Notes under the pieces: model-generated
Databases searched by the model: none
Seen by the model: the letters and a program-made list of their open reading frames with translations, nothing else
Told to the model about the DNA's origin: nothing
Made by a program: the position numbers and the translations under genes
Shown: piece by piece, positions 19,797 through 30,799 of the stretch
How positions within the stretch are numbered: the stretch's first letter is position 1
How the letters are laid out: each line of letters begins with the position of its first letter
From: Lasiosphaeria ovina
Taxonomy: Eukaryota; Ascomycota; Sordariomycetes; Sordariales; Lasiosphaeriaceae
Direction: 5' to 3'
NCBI GenBank assembly: GCA_033439765.1
Contig: JAULSN010000009.1
Span: forward strand, 930,001 to 994,000
DNA length: 64,000 bases

Positions 19797-19855
19797 GCAC
19801 AACTGCAATGTTGAGTCACAACTGCAATATTCCGTACACAACTGTAATGTCAAAG
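19797..19855. repeat. Three CACAACTGYAAT repeats
   Basis: CACAACTGCAATGTT, CACAACTGCAATATT and CACAACTGTAATGTC follow each other at about 20-bp spacing. Confidence 0.6.
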
Positions 19856-20228
19856 AGATGCTGTCTGGGCTGATTCCGAGGGTCAATAACGCTCGCCCCA
19901 TGGTTTCTTTGGTCGCGAAGATGATGAACAAGCTGATTGCAGGGCGTGATTGGCCGGCGATGGAAGTAGCTCACCTCCTCCTTGTCGTGAACTTTATATA
20001 AAGGAAGGAGAAATTACCAAAGACGTACGGTTTATAGCTATGGACGAATGATGTATGTTCCTATATATGTTGGGGTAGGTAGCGGTAACTTGTCATATGT
20101 CAGGATCGGGATCAAATTCGATGAATGTAGCGAATGGATGGTATAATTATCGTCAACCACCATCATGTCTATAGTCCACCATCACGTCTATAGTCCACCA
20201 TCCTGGCATCCCGTCTTCAGCGCCGGAT

Positions 20229-20664
20229 CTACCATGCCGTCTTCAGCGCCGGATCCACCACCTCGTCGAGTTCCCAATCCTCCGTCTCGACGAGTTCCTG
20301 ATCCACCGTCTTGTCGAGTTCCCGAAGACGAGCCTCTCTCTCCTTTAGCTCCTCGCGGATGTAGTCGATTGTGTGCTTGATTACGACGCGTTCGGAATGC
20401 GCCTTGCCCTCCGCGCCGGGTATGACGGCCGATAGCCGCTCGAGCCCCACGCGAATGGTTTGTTGGCGCCTATACTCTGCTCAGGTAGATACGAAGGCAA
20501 AGATAGTAGTATACCAGTCAGTAGAGTAAGACTAAGATGAATGATAATAATATGATTGTTTTACCGAATAGAGCGTCTTTGATCATCTTCCTCCTCTCCT
20601 TGGCGGCGAAACGCGCTTCCTCCTCGGCGAGGCGTTGATTGTCGTCCTGGTTTGACATAGTCAT
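20229..20664 (-). CDS. Small bHLH-type transcription factor (two exons)
   Basis: Exon 1 is 20565-20664 (ATG at 20664; MTMSNQDDNQRLAEEEARFA, AKERRKMIKDALF). Intron 20477-20564 (88 nt, GTAAAA...GAGCAG) splits codon Glu. Exon 2, 20229-20476, reads EYRRQQTIRVGLERLSAVIP, GAEGKAHSERVVIKHTIDYI, REELKEREARLRELD and a D/E-rich tail ending AW. Joined, it is a 115-aa protein with a basic region (KERRK...RR), helix 1 (TIRVGLERLSAVIP), a loop (GAEGKAH) and helix 2 (SERVVIKHTIDYIREEL), then a leucine-zipper-like extension. The frame is open throughout and the splice sites are good, so it may be functional. The very small size and its repeat-rich surroundings are unusual. The short acidic tail is encoded by short DNA repeats (GCCGTCTTCAGCGCCGGATC twice). 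Confidence 0.7.
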
Positions 20665-20879
20665 CCGTCGCGCTACTACTAGCTAGGAATAGACTCGGCT
20701 TGAGAATAGAGCAAGTTAGCAAATAAGATAGGTCATAATAGAGGAATATAGGGAAACTTACCTTGAGAAAGATATATAGGTACTAGGGTTCTCTCCGTAT
20801 TCGCCAAAAGAAAAGGGGAGGAAGAGAAAAGGGGAGGGCATAGGGGAGATATATACGAAAGAGAAAAGTAAAGTCCGCC

Positions 20880-20945
20880 CGGCCTGATACGCCCGAGCCG
20901 AGGGCATAAGCGAAGTCAGTCCAAGCCATCATTTCCACATACTTT
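20880..20945. repeat. LTR-like repeat, copy 1
   Basis: GGCCTGAT...GAGGGCATAAG...CCATCATTTCCACAT resembles 25158-25232 (GGCCTGATGCCC...GAGGCATAAG...CCATCATTTCCACAT). The TATA-like spacing suggests fragments of the U3/R region of one LTR family. Confidence 0.45.
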
Positions 20946-21225
20946 CCTACCCACAGCAAAGGCAAATACGGAGAACCTCGGTACTTTATGATTACCCTCT
21001 CGTATACCTATCATTCTCGGTTGTCAAGTTACCGGCCGAAAAAGCTTGATTCCCCCCTCGCACCTATATTTTCCTGCCACGGCCCCGACTACCGTATCTG
21101 GGGGAGCTCTCCTCGACCACTTCCACTTCACTCGGGCCATGCCCTACAACGACAGACAGGAAATACAGCCGCGCTTTCCGTACCACCACCCCCATATATC
21201 CACCCCCAGGGTCGTGGTGCACACA

Positions 21226-21262
21226 CACAAACTACTCAACCTCGGCCACTCCCAGGGTGGTG
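21226..21262 (+). repeat. Short direct repeat flanking Fot copy 2 (also 23419-23452)
   Basis: ACAAACTACTCAACCTCGGC followed by CACTC(CC)AGGGTGG occurs in the same orientation at 21229-21262 and 23419-23452, on either side of Fot copy 2. Confidence 0.65.
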
Positions 21263-21519
21263 GCGCACCACCACCCCAACATAGCCACTCCCAGGATACG
21301 CATCCTGCAGGGAGGGAGAGCAGGGGAGCCTCAGGGTATACTTCCAAAATAACATCCACATTCTTTGAAATATGGGCAAAAGAAAGAAAGAGAGAGAGAG
21401 AGAGGGGGGTGGACATGTTGGGGTCACGTCTGTAGTCCATCACCACGTCTGCAGTCATGTATATAAACGTTTGCCAATGTGATCTCCATCGAGAACTATT
21501 GTATAAGCCAGCCACCGGC

Positions 21520-22615
21520 CAGACCATCAAGAACCATAAGGTCCAAAGCTTCAGCATGGTAATTCTTCAGGGGCTGGAAAATAACCACATTAAGAGGCTG
21601 AAGCAGGTAGGTAAGGTTCGGAGGCATGCTGAAGGGTATGATATCGTTTGCCTCGTAGTACTCAATAAATTCTACTGTATAATATGAGCCGTGGCCGTCA
21701 AGGATGAGGAGGCGTTTATACCCTATATAAAGCTTCTTTAAATGCTTATTGAAGTGCTTGAGCCACCGTAGGGTAACCTAGTCGTTTGTATAGCCAGAGG
21801 TAGTCGGCATAACGTATACCCTGGGGTCTAGTTCCGGCTGGGTATACCACTAGGCTATATGAAAGGAACCCTTGAGTATAAGGAAGGCCGGTATGTATTT
21901 ACCTGCCGCCGAGATACCCTCAATCGCTGTGGCAAACTCCCTGTTCTGCGGGACCCCGAAGTAATGCTTCCGCTTCCTTTTGGTGATACAAGGCTGGTAT
22001 TTTCCAACCCCAATGCGGAATCCTGTCTCATCCATATTCCAGATGTTCTCAGGGGATATACCATGCTCGGCGATGACCTCACGAAGCCTTTTGAAGTACT
22101 TGGTAACCCGCTCGAGGTTCTCAGAGTCCTGGCGGTCGGCGGCCATGCTCTGTTGAAGGCGCCGTATGTAGTTGTTACGCTTGATGAAGCGTGAGGTCCA
22201 ATTCGGGCCAACCACCGGCGATTTGGCTTGATCCTGCTTGCTGGATGCGTTTAGCAGGATCAGGTTTGCTGCGGCCGTAATAAACTTAGGGCGTACGGCC
22301 AAGTTGATTTGGTCTAGCCTATCGATGTAGCGGCATAATGTAACTTCCTGGGCCCTTGTCAGGGTCGTATTGGTGGCATGGCGACCTTTCTTTGGTTGAC
22401 GGCCAGCCAACCTGTACTTCAGCCGGTCGCGCGGGACGTCGAAATGCCCGGCCGCCTCCGAGACAGAGCGACTCAAACCTTCGCGATACCATAGAGCAGC
22501 TGTAGCCACATGGTCCTCAACATCGTCAGGGCTTCCGGGCTTCATTTTGTGGTGGTTTGGGGGGCTTTTAATTGATGACGGCTTCAATTTTGGTATTTTG
22601 GTGGTTTTGGCATTG
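21520..22615 (-). mobile_element. Fot1/pogo-type transposon, copy 2 (3'-truncated)
   Basis: The transposase starts at the ATG at 22545 (MKPGSPDDVEDHVATAALWY). An N-terminal HTH follows (SVSEAAGHFDVPRDRLKYRL), then a CENP-B/Tc5-type HTH (TLTRAQEVTLCRYIDRLDQI, NWTSRFIKRNNYIRRLQQSM), then DDE start IWNMDETGFRIGVGKYQ with the first catalytic Asp. The frame is open to 21850. The remainder to 21520 continues the DDE domain with a disrupted frame and aligns with copy 1 at 4520-4860. Similarity ends at about 21520, so the end of the DDE domain and C-terminal tail are lost. The outer end at about 22570-22612 carries the inverted terminal sequence (CCAAAACCACCAAAATACC) shared with copy 1. It cannot be autonomous. 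Confidence 0.88.
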
Positions 22616-23123
22616 TGGTGGTGAGCACCTCCTTTTGGGAGGTCAGGTTCCCTGAACGTGTAAAAGGTGGGGCGGGGCACGAGTGCAGTGAGCGGAATGC
22701 CGTAGAATGAGCGGATCTCCGGTTGTGAGGGATTTTTGAGGGATTTTTGAGGGCATTTCGGGCGTAAGCTAAGGATGATGCGTGCAAATATTTTAAATTC
22801 GGGGTCCCCCCGATTCGAGGTCCGTCGTAGGCGTACAGCCTCCTTGGAGGAATCAGAATTCGCGTCGGGGGGCGCTGTGAAGCACGCTGAGCACATGCGA
22901 ACGCTAAGGACGCATATGGCGTGGTAGAGAAGCTCAAGGGTGGCAAGTATGGCGACGATGACGGTGCCCCCACTACGTGCGAGCGTACTATCGCGGAGGT
23001 CGCGAGACGAGAGGGTGAGGAGATAGACGCTTCCCAAATAAAGATTCATGACCCCACAACATGAATTCGAGACCACCCCTTCTCCTGATACACGGTCCAC
23101 GACGCCACCTCGATCGCCAGGAA

Positions 23124-23147
23124 GAGACGGAGACGGAGACGGAGACG

Positions 23148-23196
<49 letters not shown>

Positions 23197-23198
23197 GA
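23124..23198. repeat. Hexanucleotide array (GAGACG/GAGACC)n
   Basis: GAGACG is repeated about four times and then switches to GAGACC about eight times. It is followed by three imperfect blocks of about 55-65 bp containing CCTCTGCTCCCCTTCC and CTCACCACCATCTCC. Confidence 0.85.
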
Positions 23199-25157
23199 GG
23201 GAGACCTCTGCTCCCCTTCCACGCTCACCACCATCTCCTTCTGATTGGACGTGGACGGGGACGGGGGAGGCCTCTGCTCCCCTTCCAGGCTCACCACCAT
23301 CTCCTCTTGTGGATTAGACGGGGACGGGGACGGGGGAGGCCTCTGCTCCCCTTGAGACTACGGGAGAGGAGCAGGCCCCGTAGGGCCGTAGGGCCGCCGG
23401 GGGCAAAGCGAAGGAACCACAAACTACTCAACCTCGGCCACTCAGGGTGGTGGGGGCGCGCTGGTGTCATTCGCTAGGCTAATTAGTTAACTATGTCTGA
23501 GCGAGCCGTGTACTGTGCATATGGGTAAGAAGATATCTGAATGGTACGCCCTGCGAGATATGGCTAGGTATTCTGAATGGGCGCGAGTTGCTTTTTTGTT
23601 TACGGGCTTGAGTTGCTTTTTGTTTACGGGCTTATCAAGGCATTCCTTAGCATATTTATAGAAAAAAAAAAAAAGTTTGCAGTGAAGTTCTGACTTGCCA
23701 AAGCAGTGCAGGCGGCGGGTGGAATATTCCACCCAACGCCCTATGCCCGAGAGTGAGTCCCCGGCAAGTATTTTGTAATCTTCGCGAAGTATCTGCGCTC
23801 GGGAATGAGGTCGGAGGGAATGTACCAGGCCTCTTGGGAGGAAGTGGTGAGAACAAAGTTCTACCTAGGCGGCATGGGACCATTTAAGAAGAATTTGAAG
23901 ATACCTACAACCGATAACCGGCTCCTAGTTGCGCCTCGATTCGAAGTTGACAAAGAGCCCAAAGCGCCCCGACCCTTCCGGTACAGAGCAGAGTCGACAT
24001 CGCCGAAAGGCAGTCACTATAAGCACCAAGACCTAGGACTAGGGCATTCGCGTCACGATTTGTCAAATCTCCTGTGAATATATATCTGCTTTCTGGGTGG
24101 AACGTGCACAAACCACCGGCCAGTCACGTTCCCCGGTTTGAAGAAAGAGGCGGCTTCGGTCCCAAATTCCCCTGCTGACTGGCTTGCTGAGAGTTGCAAG
24201 GTCTTGCTAAACATTCAGATCTGCGATACGGACCTCAGAAAACGGGAGCCATACGGTGGCCCTTATCTTAATGGAAGACCTGCCCGCGACGGCCGAACTC
24301 TTACATCTTTACTAGACCAACCCGTGGTCGCATGCCGCATCTGCCTCTACTTCTCCTAGAGTATAGTCGCCCACGTCGCCCGAGATATCGCCGGGTTATT
24401 TCCCAGCCCATCTAGATTTCCTACCCATCTTGTACCCCCACCAGTCCTCGCTCTACTTACGAGGTTGTAGGAATTAAGGGGGGAGGGGGTCTATTCGGAT
24501 AGATAGTTAAAACCGTTTTTTTTTTTTTTTTTCAGGCCGTTCTTTTGATGAAGAAGAAGCAAACCGTAGCCGCCGCCAAACAAAATAGAATAGCAACGAA
24601 ACTTACATTCTTCCTGTAGTGTGGTGGGCTCCCTAATCCTCGCTCTGTATCAAGTCTCCGTACTCGCCGCCACGCAGCTGCGCCAATGTGATTCTGCACC
24701 TGCGCCGATCATATATATCTCGTCCACGAATTGCCGAACTATAGCGCCCGAACGAGGAGGCGAACTCGACCATCGCAGCGGCCAGTTCCTTCTCTACTGG
24801 AGATGGTATTGGTACCACCCATGGCCCGCCACGGTCATGTTGTTCGCGCGAACCATTTGGCTGAGACTGGAGCGGGCTGTTAATAGCTTTTTCGCACACC
24901 TGCACTGATTTTGGGAGCTGACTGGGGATGGACACACCCTGCAGGCGACTTGCAGCAAACGCCCACTGCGGGCGGCGGTGCCCGATAAAAACAGCCGCGA
25001 TTGGGGGCCTCAGTCAGCCGTTCTTTTGAGAAGGTATAGCAACCGACGATAAATTCATTGATATAGTTCTATATGATATATTTGGACAATGCCTTTGTGT
25101 ATTTTGGACGATGCCTTCATGTATTCTTGTGGCCAGGCTAGCAGGGATCAGGCCGGA

Positions 25158-25232
25158 CCCCGGCCTGATGCCCTCAAGCGGAGGCATAAGTAGATATGGG
25201 ATCCACCGGTCCAGGCCATCATTTCCACATAT
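25158..25232. repeat. LTR-like repeat, copy 2
   Basis: Partner of 20880-20945; see that entry for shared blocks. Confidence 0.45.
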
Positions 25233-25454
25233 ATATTCCGCTGTGTCCCAGATAGCTAGACTTCCTCCAAGCAATCCAGTCAATCCTTTCCTCCCAACAA
25301 TTCTCCTTTTTCCTTACCAGCTTCCTTGGTAGTGATTTTCCCCATCTACCCCAAGTCTCGTCTCCATCGGCGCCGCCCGAGCCAGTAGCTTCCTGGTCTG
25401 ACCCCCGAACCGCCATACCACTTTCGTCGTTTAGTGAGAGACCTTCAACTTTAT

Positions 25455-25860
25455 CCGAGCAGTGGACGGACGAACCGGTCGTAGGCGTTACGGACGTCCT
25501 CATTGTCGACGTGCGCGTGTGTCTCTCGAATGATTGGGTATAAGCTGATGCTCCTCATCAAGTCCCCGGCCAGGTGGGTAACGGCCAGGCGGGTTTCCGC
25601 CACGACGGGGAGGAGGAGGTGGTAGTGGCGGCTGGCCATTGTTACTACCAGCATTTTGTGACTGGTAATGGTCGGTTACGTATTAATGGGACTGCTTCTC
25701 TTGTACTCGTCAACAAAAGGAGCGTCTCGACGTGGGTCTGGATGATGATGTCGGGGCCCGAGTCTCTCTGCTTGTCGGGAGGCAGCAGCTGCAGTAGATC
25801 CGGGAGCATGGCCGTGGTCACATCCTCGTCATAGGGCTCGCCCCCTACAATAGGCAGTAA
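25455..25860 (-). pseudogene. hgh1: HGH1-like protein fragment, interrupted
   Basis: The minus strand reads PYDEDVTTAMLPDLLQLLPP, DKQRDSGPDIIIQTHVETLL and LLTSTRE (25855-25715). About 150 bp of unrelated sequence follows, then SISLYPIIRETHAHVDNEDV and RNAYDRFV (25540-25460). HGH1/FAM203 proteins carry LLPxLQLLPxDKxRD...ETLLLLxxTREGRE...VYPxIRExHxxxxDExVxxACDRLV; they act in folding of translation factor eEF2. The break falls between TRE and SIS; it could be an insertion or a damaged intron. A second partial copy is at 26210-26305. Confidence 0.75.
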
Positions 25861-26055
25861 GATACGGGCCGAACATCATTGCGCTACGCATATTCACATA
25901 AGCCCGGTCGGTGGGTTTTTCTAATCCTCAGCTGAGGCAAGTTGCTCGTGGCGTCTTGCTCTTCCAAGACGCAATCTCCTTTGTTTCTCCCGCCCCTCAC
26001 GAGGCCAACGTGTACTCGAGGCCAGCTTCGCTGCCCAACTCACTCCGCCCTCGCC

Positions 26056-26083
26056 CAGCAGCAGCAGCAGCAGCAGCAGCAGC
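26056..26083. repeat. (CAG)n trinucleotide run
   Basis: About ten CAG triplets, encoding poly-Gln on plus and poly-Leu on minus. Confidence 0.85.
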
Positions 26084-26209
26084 AAGCCCAGCAGCCGGGC
26101 CGCAACGACGTCGAGTGCCGCAAGGCAGGGCAGAGGCACGCCGCCTTCCCGCACATCTGCCAGCGGTGCTTCATCACCAACCGCTTCCTCAATCGCGTCG
26201 GTCAGCTTG

Positions 26210-26305
26210 ATGAAGTCTCTCTGCTTGTCGGGAGGCGGCAGCAGCTGCAGATCCGGGAGCATGGCCATGGTCCTCATCCTCGTCATAGGGGCTCGCCCGC
26301 CCCCT
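26210..26305 (-). pseudogene. hgh1: Second partial HGH1 copy
   Basis: This about 95-bp piece aligns with 25761-25855 in the same orientation (GTCTCTCTGCTTGTCGGG, CAGCTGCAG, GATCCGGGAGCATGGCC, CATCCTCGTCATAGGG). It encodes MLPDLQLLPPPDKQRD and then departs into unrelated sequence (FIKLTDAIEEAVGDEA). Confidence 0.7.
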
Positions 26306-26647
26306 ACACGGGAGCAATCAGGAATGGTACGTGTCAACAGGTTGGCCAGTTCTACAGGGCCGCTTGGTGGATTAATCAACCGGACAAGCTCCCGCTCCCG
26401 CTCCCAAGTCCCAATGACGACATCAAGAAGATGCTAGCTGACATATCGGACGCCGATGTTTCTTTTGACAGACTGTCCTGCATCATTACAGGCTCGGCTC
26501 GGACGATGCTGTGAAAGCCGCTGTCATGGTGATCTCGCAGATCAAATCCGTAGCGCTCTCAGCATATCAGATTTGTGTCAAGATTGAACTTGCCAACGAA
26601 CACAAGGAATTTTATCAGTGGCAAGAAGAATGGAAAGATCAATAAGA

Positions 26648-26971
26648 TTATGGACTGAGCCCGCTGGGTGGGTTCCAAGTTTCTGGCTTGCCGAGAGTCA
26701 AGAAGCGGATGTCGTCTTCTGTCAGCCCGGGCAGCTTGGCGAGGGGCGTGTTGTTCAGGCGGAACAGCACGAGTTTCCCGAGGTGCTCGGCAACGAATTC
26801 GGCGTCCTTGGGGTCCTCAAGCCCAATGTCTTTGCGGAAGGCGGCATCTTTCTGGCTTCCACGCGAGGGCAGCTGCAGGTCCGGCAGTAGGCGAAGGAAG
26901 ACGTTGAAGAGGGTTGGGAGAGTGGCGGCGGAGGTGTCAGAGACGGCGGTAATAACGGTTTTCCGAAGCAT
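26648..26971 (-). pseudogene. ecm29: ECM29 proteasome-adaptor fragment
   Basis: The minus frame reads FNVFLRLLPDLQLPSRGSQK, DIGLEDPKDAEFVAEHLGKL, VLFRLNNTPLAKLPGLTEDD and IRFLTLGKPETWNPPSGLS. This corresponds to the N-terminal HEAT region of fungal ECM29 (N.FLRLLPDLxLPxRG...LGLxDxxDAxFxAxxLGKLxLF). ECM29 tethers and remodels the 26S proteasome. Only this stretch is present, and the flanks are unrelated. Identity rests on motif recognition only. Confidence 0.65.
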
Positions 26972-27179
26972 ATCGAGATTCCCGAAATATTCTATATCGA
27001 TCGATGATATATGTAAATGCCAAGCTAGACCCGAGATTCAAGTAGATATCGACAATCCCCAGAAGAAGCGTTCTTAGGTTAAAATAGTACTTATCCGCGT
27101 TCTCCACCTTCAGTGATTTGGACTTTGGGCCCGTAAGGATCTCAAGGTTATAGTCATATAACTTGTGCCGCTCACTCAT
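26937..27179 (-). CDS. Hypothetical ORF (80 aa)
   Basis: An ATG at 27179 opens MSERHKLYDYNLEILTGPKS, KSLKVENADKYYFNLRTLLL and GIVDIYLNLGSS. The composition is protein-like, with a hydrophobic helix. The end overlaps the ECM29 fragment out of frame. The family is not recognised; it is probably an N-terminal gene piece. Confidence 0.35.
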   Translation of the reverse strand: MSERHKLYDYNLEILTGPKSKSLKVENADKYYFNLRTLLLGIVDIYLNLGSSLAFTYIIDRYRIFRESRYASENRYYRRL

Positions 27180-27387
27180 CGTATCGTCGCCGTACTAGTC
27201 CTTCATTAATCCAGTCTGGTATTCAAGTATCTCCTCAAATACACAGTCAACATCGTGAGTTTCGTAGGTGACCTAGCTCTATAGCCAGGGCCTGGTACCT
27301 AGCTCGGCGGAGAAAACCGCCAAGGGCGCGTATCAGTTCCGCGCGGCCGGCGACGACGACGATAAGGACGACAAGCCTTGGCTTGTC

Positions 27388-27792
27388 ATGATTGTTGGGT
27401 ACGAGGGGGATATCGACCCCGCTCCTAGTTTTGGCGATAATAGTGAGAATATACAAGAATCCAATAAGACGAAATATACAACTTTGCTAACAAATCTCTA
27501 CGATTTTCTCCGTGCGTCAGAGTCCGACTCAGACAATGCAGCACCACCGCAGACTCAAGGAAGAGGCACCATAGATCTCGGGCACCACGTGGCGCAGCAA
27601 GCAGCGCCAGCCAGACCCAGCACACCCGATTCAGAAGCGTCGACCGATATCGAGGTTGGAGACGACCAGCAGCCTGAAGCGCTGTCCGACGAGATCAATG
27701 CAGTAGCGTCGTCGACGACTAATCTTAGATACGACCCGTATCAAAGACAGAGACTTCTTTTCCGATTTCACTCATCCACAGCCTCAAAATAA
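27388..27792 (+). CDS. Hypothetical acidic, Gln/Ser-rich protein
   Basis: From the ATG at 27388 a 134-codon frame reads MIVGYEGDIDPAPSFGDNSE, YTTLLTNLYDFLRASESDSD and DSEASTDIEVGDDQQPEALS. The same frame is open upstream to about 27290 (AYQFRAAGDDDDKDDKPW), so the start may be earlier or in another exon. It is acidic and low-complexity, with no recognised domain. Confidence 0.4.
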   Translation: MIVGYEGDIDPAPSFGDNSENIQESNKTKYTTLLTNLYDFLRASESDSDNAAPPQTQGRGTIDLGHHVAQQAAPARPSTPDSEASTDIEVGDDQQPEALSDEINAVASSTTNLRYDPYQRQRLLFRFHSSTASK

Positions 27793-29463
27793 GTACCTAA
27801 AGAAGCAGACTAATAACTGTGAGGCAAAAAACATGAGCTTTATAATGGGCGTCATTCGTTAGGTGCGGAGGTTTCTCGCACATCGGTTCATGGCACATTG
27901 GAGGGCACAATGTAGGCGTTATCACCTTGCTTTTTTGGAATGTAAATATTTATCTACATATGGTTTTGGACTGGGAGTACGGTGTCTGTTGTTTGTCTTG
28001 TCTCTTGCATTTTACAGATGCTGCATTTAGACTACGGAGGCTGCATTTGACGGAGTCGCAATGAGGGGAGTTTGGAAAATTTAAAGTCTGTTACCCTTCT
28101 GGTCATCCTCACCACCGTTCCCGTTCCCACACCATCGTTCCTACAGATTCTGCGCACATTTTGCTCCACACGTTCGCCCCGCCTATGTGCCCTTGTAGAC
28201 TGTACTCCAGACTTTTGGCTGGTACCACTGCGTCTCCTAAATGATGGCGCAAGCCCAGCCCTTGGTCAGTCGATGGTGTAGATGGTGCCAATGGTGCCGC
28301 TCTCTCGCCAACCAATGCGAGACTGCTGCACCCCCGCACAACGCGTGCCAGACACGCTCTGATTGGCTGGCTCGACGCGTGCTTGTCTCGCGCAACCGCC
28401 AATCGTCCCTTCGTCCGCCCTTTTCCCCACTGATTTCCCGTGTTTTCCCCTGCCGCCTCAGCCAACCCTCATCGCCTTTCCGGCCCTCAACAATAAATGC
28501 CACTTGCTATACAGAGACTGTGTACGGCGCACCTGGTCGCAAGACGAGGCCAAAGGCCCATCCGTGACCCTCAGACCCTGACCGCAACGCGATGTACATC
28601 CATGCACCTAGCCGCTTGCTGCATGGCCAAGCGGCAATCCTCTTCCAAGACTCAATGGCCCGCAATGACACCTGCAGCAAGCCATGCGGGCACTTGCAAG
28701 CCACCCGAAGCCTCAGTGGAGGCTTGGCAGGGGTAGATGTCAGGGCAGTTTCTACGACACCAGCAGCCCGCTTTTGACGACGCGATTCTCTGCCGCTCCG
28801 TCGTCAGCAATGTTTGTATTTAGACCAAGACCGCAATGACTGGGTGCTCAATACGGAGTAATTACATACCCAGCCCTTGCCCACGTTCTCCGTCTCCGTT
28901 GCAGATTGACCATGCCTTTGCCAGCGACACCGATCCCAGCTGCATGCCTCCCCACTCAACCACCAAACAATTCTTCCGCCTCAAGTATGCCGCGTGGGGC
29001 TCCCTGCGCATGTAGGAAATGACGGCGGGAACCGCAGCCACCAGTGTGATGGTCTGAAGGCCCACGGCCATGTTTGCCAATTTCCTGGCGGGTTCATTCT
29101 CGTTGATATGGTTGCGAACAAACCATAGAAAAGGCAGCCACTTTCGAAAGCACATCTGTGGGTTTGCATCCCGTTGTGTCTTGGAGCTGGCCTCAAACGT
29201 TTGCCAAGACACATTTGTGTTCTCATGTGCTCTTGCATTGGGACCCCAGAGCACCCAAGGGTCCAGACGTCCCTCAAAACACAAACACCATGGAGCTCTG
29301 AATTTTCACCACAGAGCGCCTGCAAGGTTCTTCAAAGCACGTTGGTGCTTACACCAGGACGCCAAAGCACCCTTGAACGTCACCCAAAGCACCTTGATGC
29401 TCGTAGATTGCTCAAGGCACGTTGGTTTTTTTTTTTTTTGCATCAGCGCGTAAAGCACCCCTT
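27793..29463. other. No recognised gene; promoter-like CCAAT stretch
   Basis: CCAAT or ATTGG elements near 28310, 28360 and 28400 lie in GC-rich DNA, but no gene follows them convincingly. A minus frame at 29140-28860 has one hydrophobic segment (MAVGLQTITLVAAVPAVISY) and is unidentified. Confidence 0.35.
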
Positions 29464-29545
29464 CCCCAAAGCGCCTCTCCCCCAAAGCGCCTCTCCCCCA
29501 AAGCACCTCTCCCCCAAAGCACCTCTCCCCCAAAGCACCCCCAAA
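29464..29545. repeat. 16-bp tandem repeat
   Basis: The unit CCCCAAAGC(G/A)CCTCTC recurs at exactly 16-bp spacing about five times, inside a wider zone (29150-29730) of scattered CAAAGCACC motifs. Confidence 0.85.
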
Positions 29546-29830
29546 GCACTGTAGTGCTTTTGCATGTCATTGGTTACGCCTCCAAGTCAGCCTCCACCGC
29601 CCCTCAGAGCACCCCAGTGTTCTTGCATCAGCACCCTCTAGCACCCATTAGCAAGTCTCCATCCGGGGCACCGCAAAACACCACAAAGCACCAAAATCAT
29701 CACAGAGTACCCCTCAGCACACTGGTGCTTTTGCGTCTCATTGGTAGATCTGGGAAGTTGGCCGCAGACGTCCCCCAACCGAGCCCTTTTGCATCAGCAC
29801 CCCATTACCTTTACATCGGGAATCATTGGT
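29546..29830. repeat. Degenerate direct repeat, about 170 bp apart
   Basis: AGCACTGTAGTGCTTTTGC then CATTGGT... at 29548 recurs as AGCACACTGGTGCTTTTGC then CATTGGT... at 29718. Both are followed by a similar ...AAGT(C/T)(A/G)GCC...TTTTGCATCAGCACCC segment. Confidence 0.65.
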
Positions 29831-30032
29831 CGCTCAAAAGTGACCTCAGATGTCTGGCATGCGCGTTAGTGTCATCAGAGCGCACTAGAAGACTGTCGAC
29901 CCGGCCTAGAATACGGCCAGAAGGGAATGAAGAGTAGGGTATTGTACCTGCAAGCGCTGTGTGCCGTCACTTCCGTGCCGGGAAGCCGCTACCCCTGCTG
30001 GTGTAGAACCACGGGTAGCATGATACGAGGAG

Positions 30033-30415
30033 CAGAGAATTATGGCTGCGGTCGGTGAGTGCCTTTCCAAGAGACCGCTAGCCCTAAGAACCTGGGATAG
30101 CATCGTGGCTATGATCGGTGTGTACTTTTGCCAGGGAGGGACCGCCAGCCCCAGGGGCCTGGGACACAAGCAGCATGGCACAGGCAGAGAGAATTATGGC
30201 TTTGATCCGTGTCTACCATTCCAAAGGCCCCTAAATCCAATTGCTGAGAAAACAAGCAGAGGATTCTGGCTGTGATCGGTGTGCACTTTTTCCGATGGCC
30301 CCCCAAATTCAATTGTCTAGATAACGAGTTGCGGGATACCCTGAGAATCATGGCTGTTATCTGTGTCTGCTTCCAGAGGCCCCCCCAAATTCGATGGCCG
30401 AACCTACGAGCAGCA
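30033..30415. repeat. About 80-bp degenerate tandem repeat, five units
   Basis: Units begin GAGAATTATGGCTGCGGTCGG, GTGGCTATGATCGGTGTG, GAGAATTATGGCTTTGATCC, GGATTCTGGCTGTGATCGG and GAGAATCATGGCTGTTATC. Each is followed by a TTTCCA...GGCCCC type core. Confidence 0.75.
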
Positions 30416-30799
30416 GAGTCTGATGAGCAAAGAATCGCAGGAGAGATCGACATACGAGCAACAGGGTACGAGGAGCAAGAAAACAGCAGAGAGGATGATA
30501 GGATTTCAGAGAAAGAACCGCAGCCGCCCTAGAACCACCCTAAAACCACCCAGTACCCTAGAACCACCCTACCAATCACCCCTATCAGCCACTCCCTACC
30601 AACCACCTTTGCGACCGCCGTCCAGCCTCGGGAATAGAGAATCGCAGGGACAGAACCACTATACCACCCTACGAGGAAAAAAATCCTCCACCCTGAACTC
30701 AAGGCCCATGAGCATGAAAATGTACGAGCAGTTCAAGATCGATATACATCCTACCATTTTCGACGAGTTCTACCACCCTGACTGCTTGCTTATCTTTTG

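Larger units (their letters stand above)
22616..25454. other. Repeat-rich stretch without recognised gene
   Basis: Contains the hexanucleotide array at 23124-23198, the associated GGGGACGGGGGAGGCCTCTG blocks (23200-23355), a T17 run (24516-24532) and the second LTR-like repeat (25158-25232). The long minus frame upstream of the Fot ATG (23100-22546) has no transposase similarity and is probably non-coding. Confidence 0.45.

Noticed and set aside
22546..23100. N-terminal extension of the Fot copy 2 reading frame
   Set aside because: The transposase similarity starts at the ATG at 22545 and the terminal repeat lies at 22570-22612, inside this extension, so the extension is outside the coding region.
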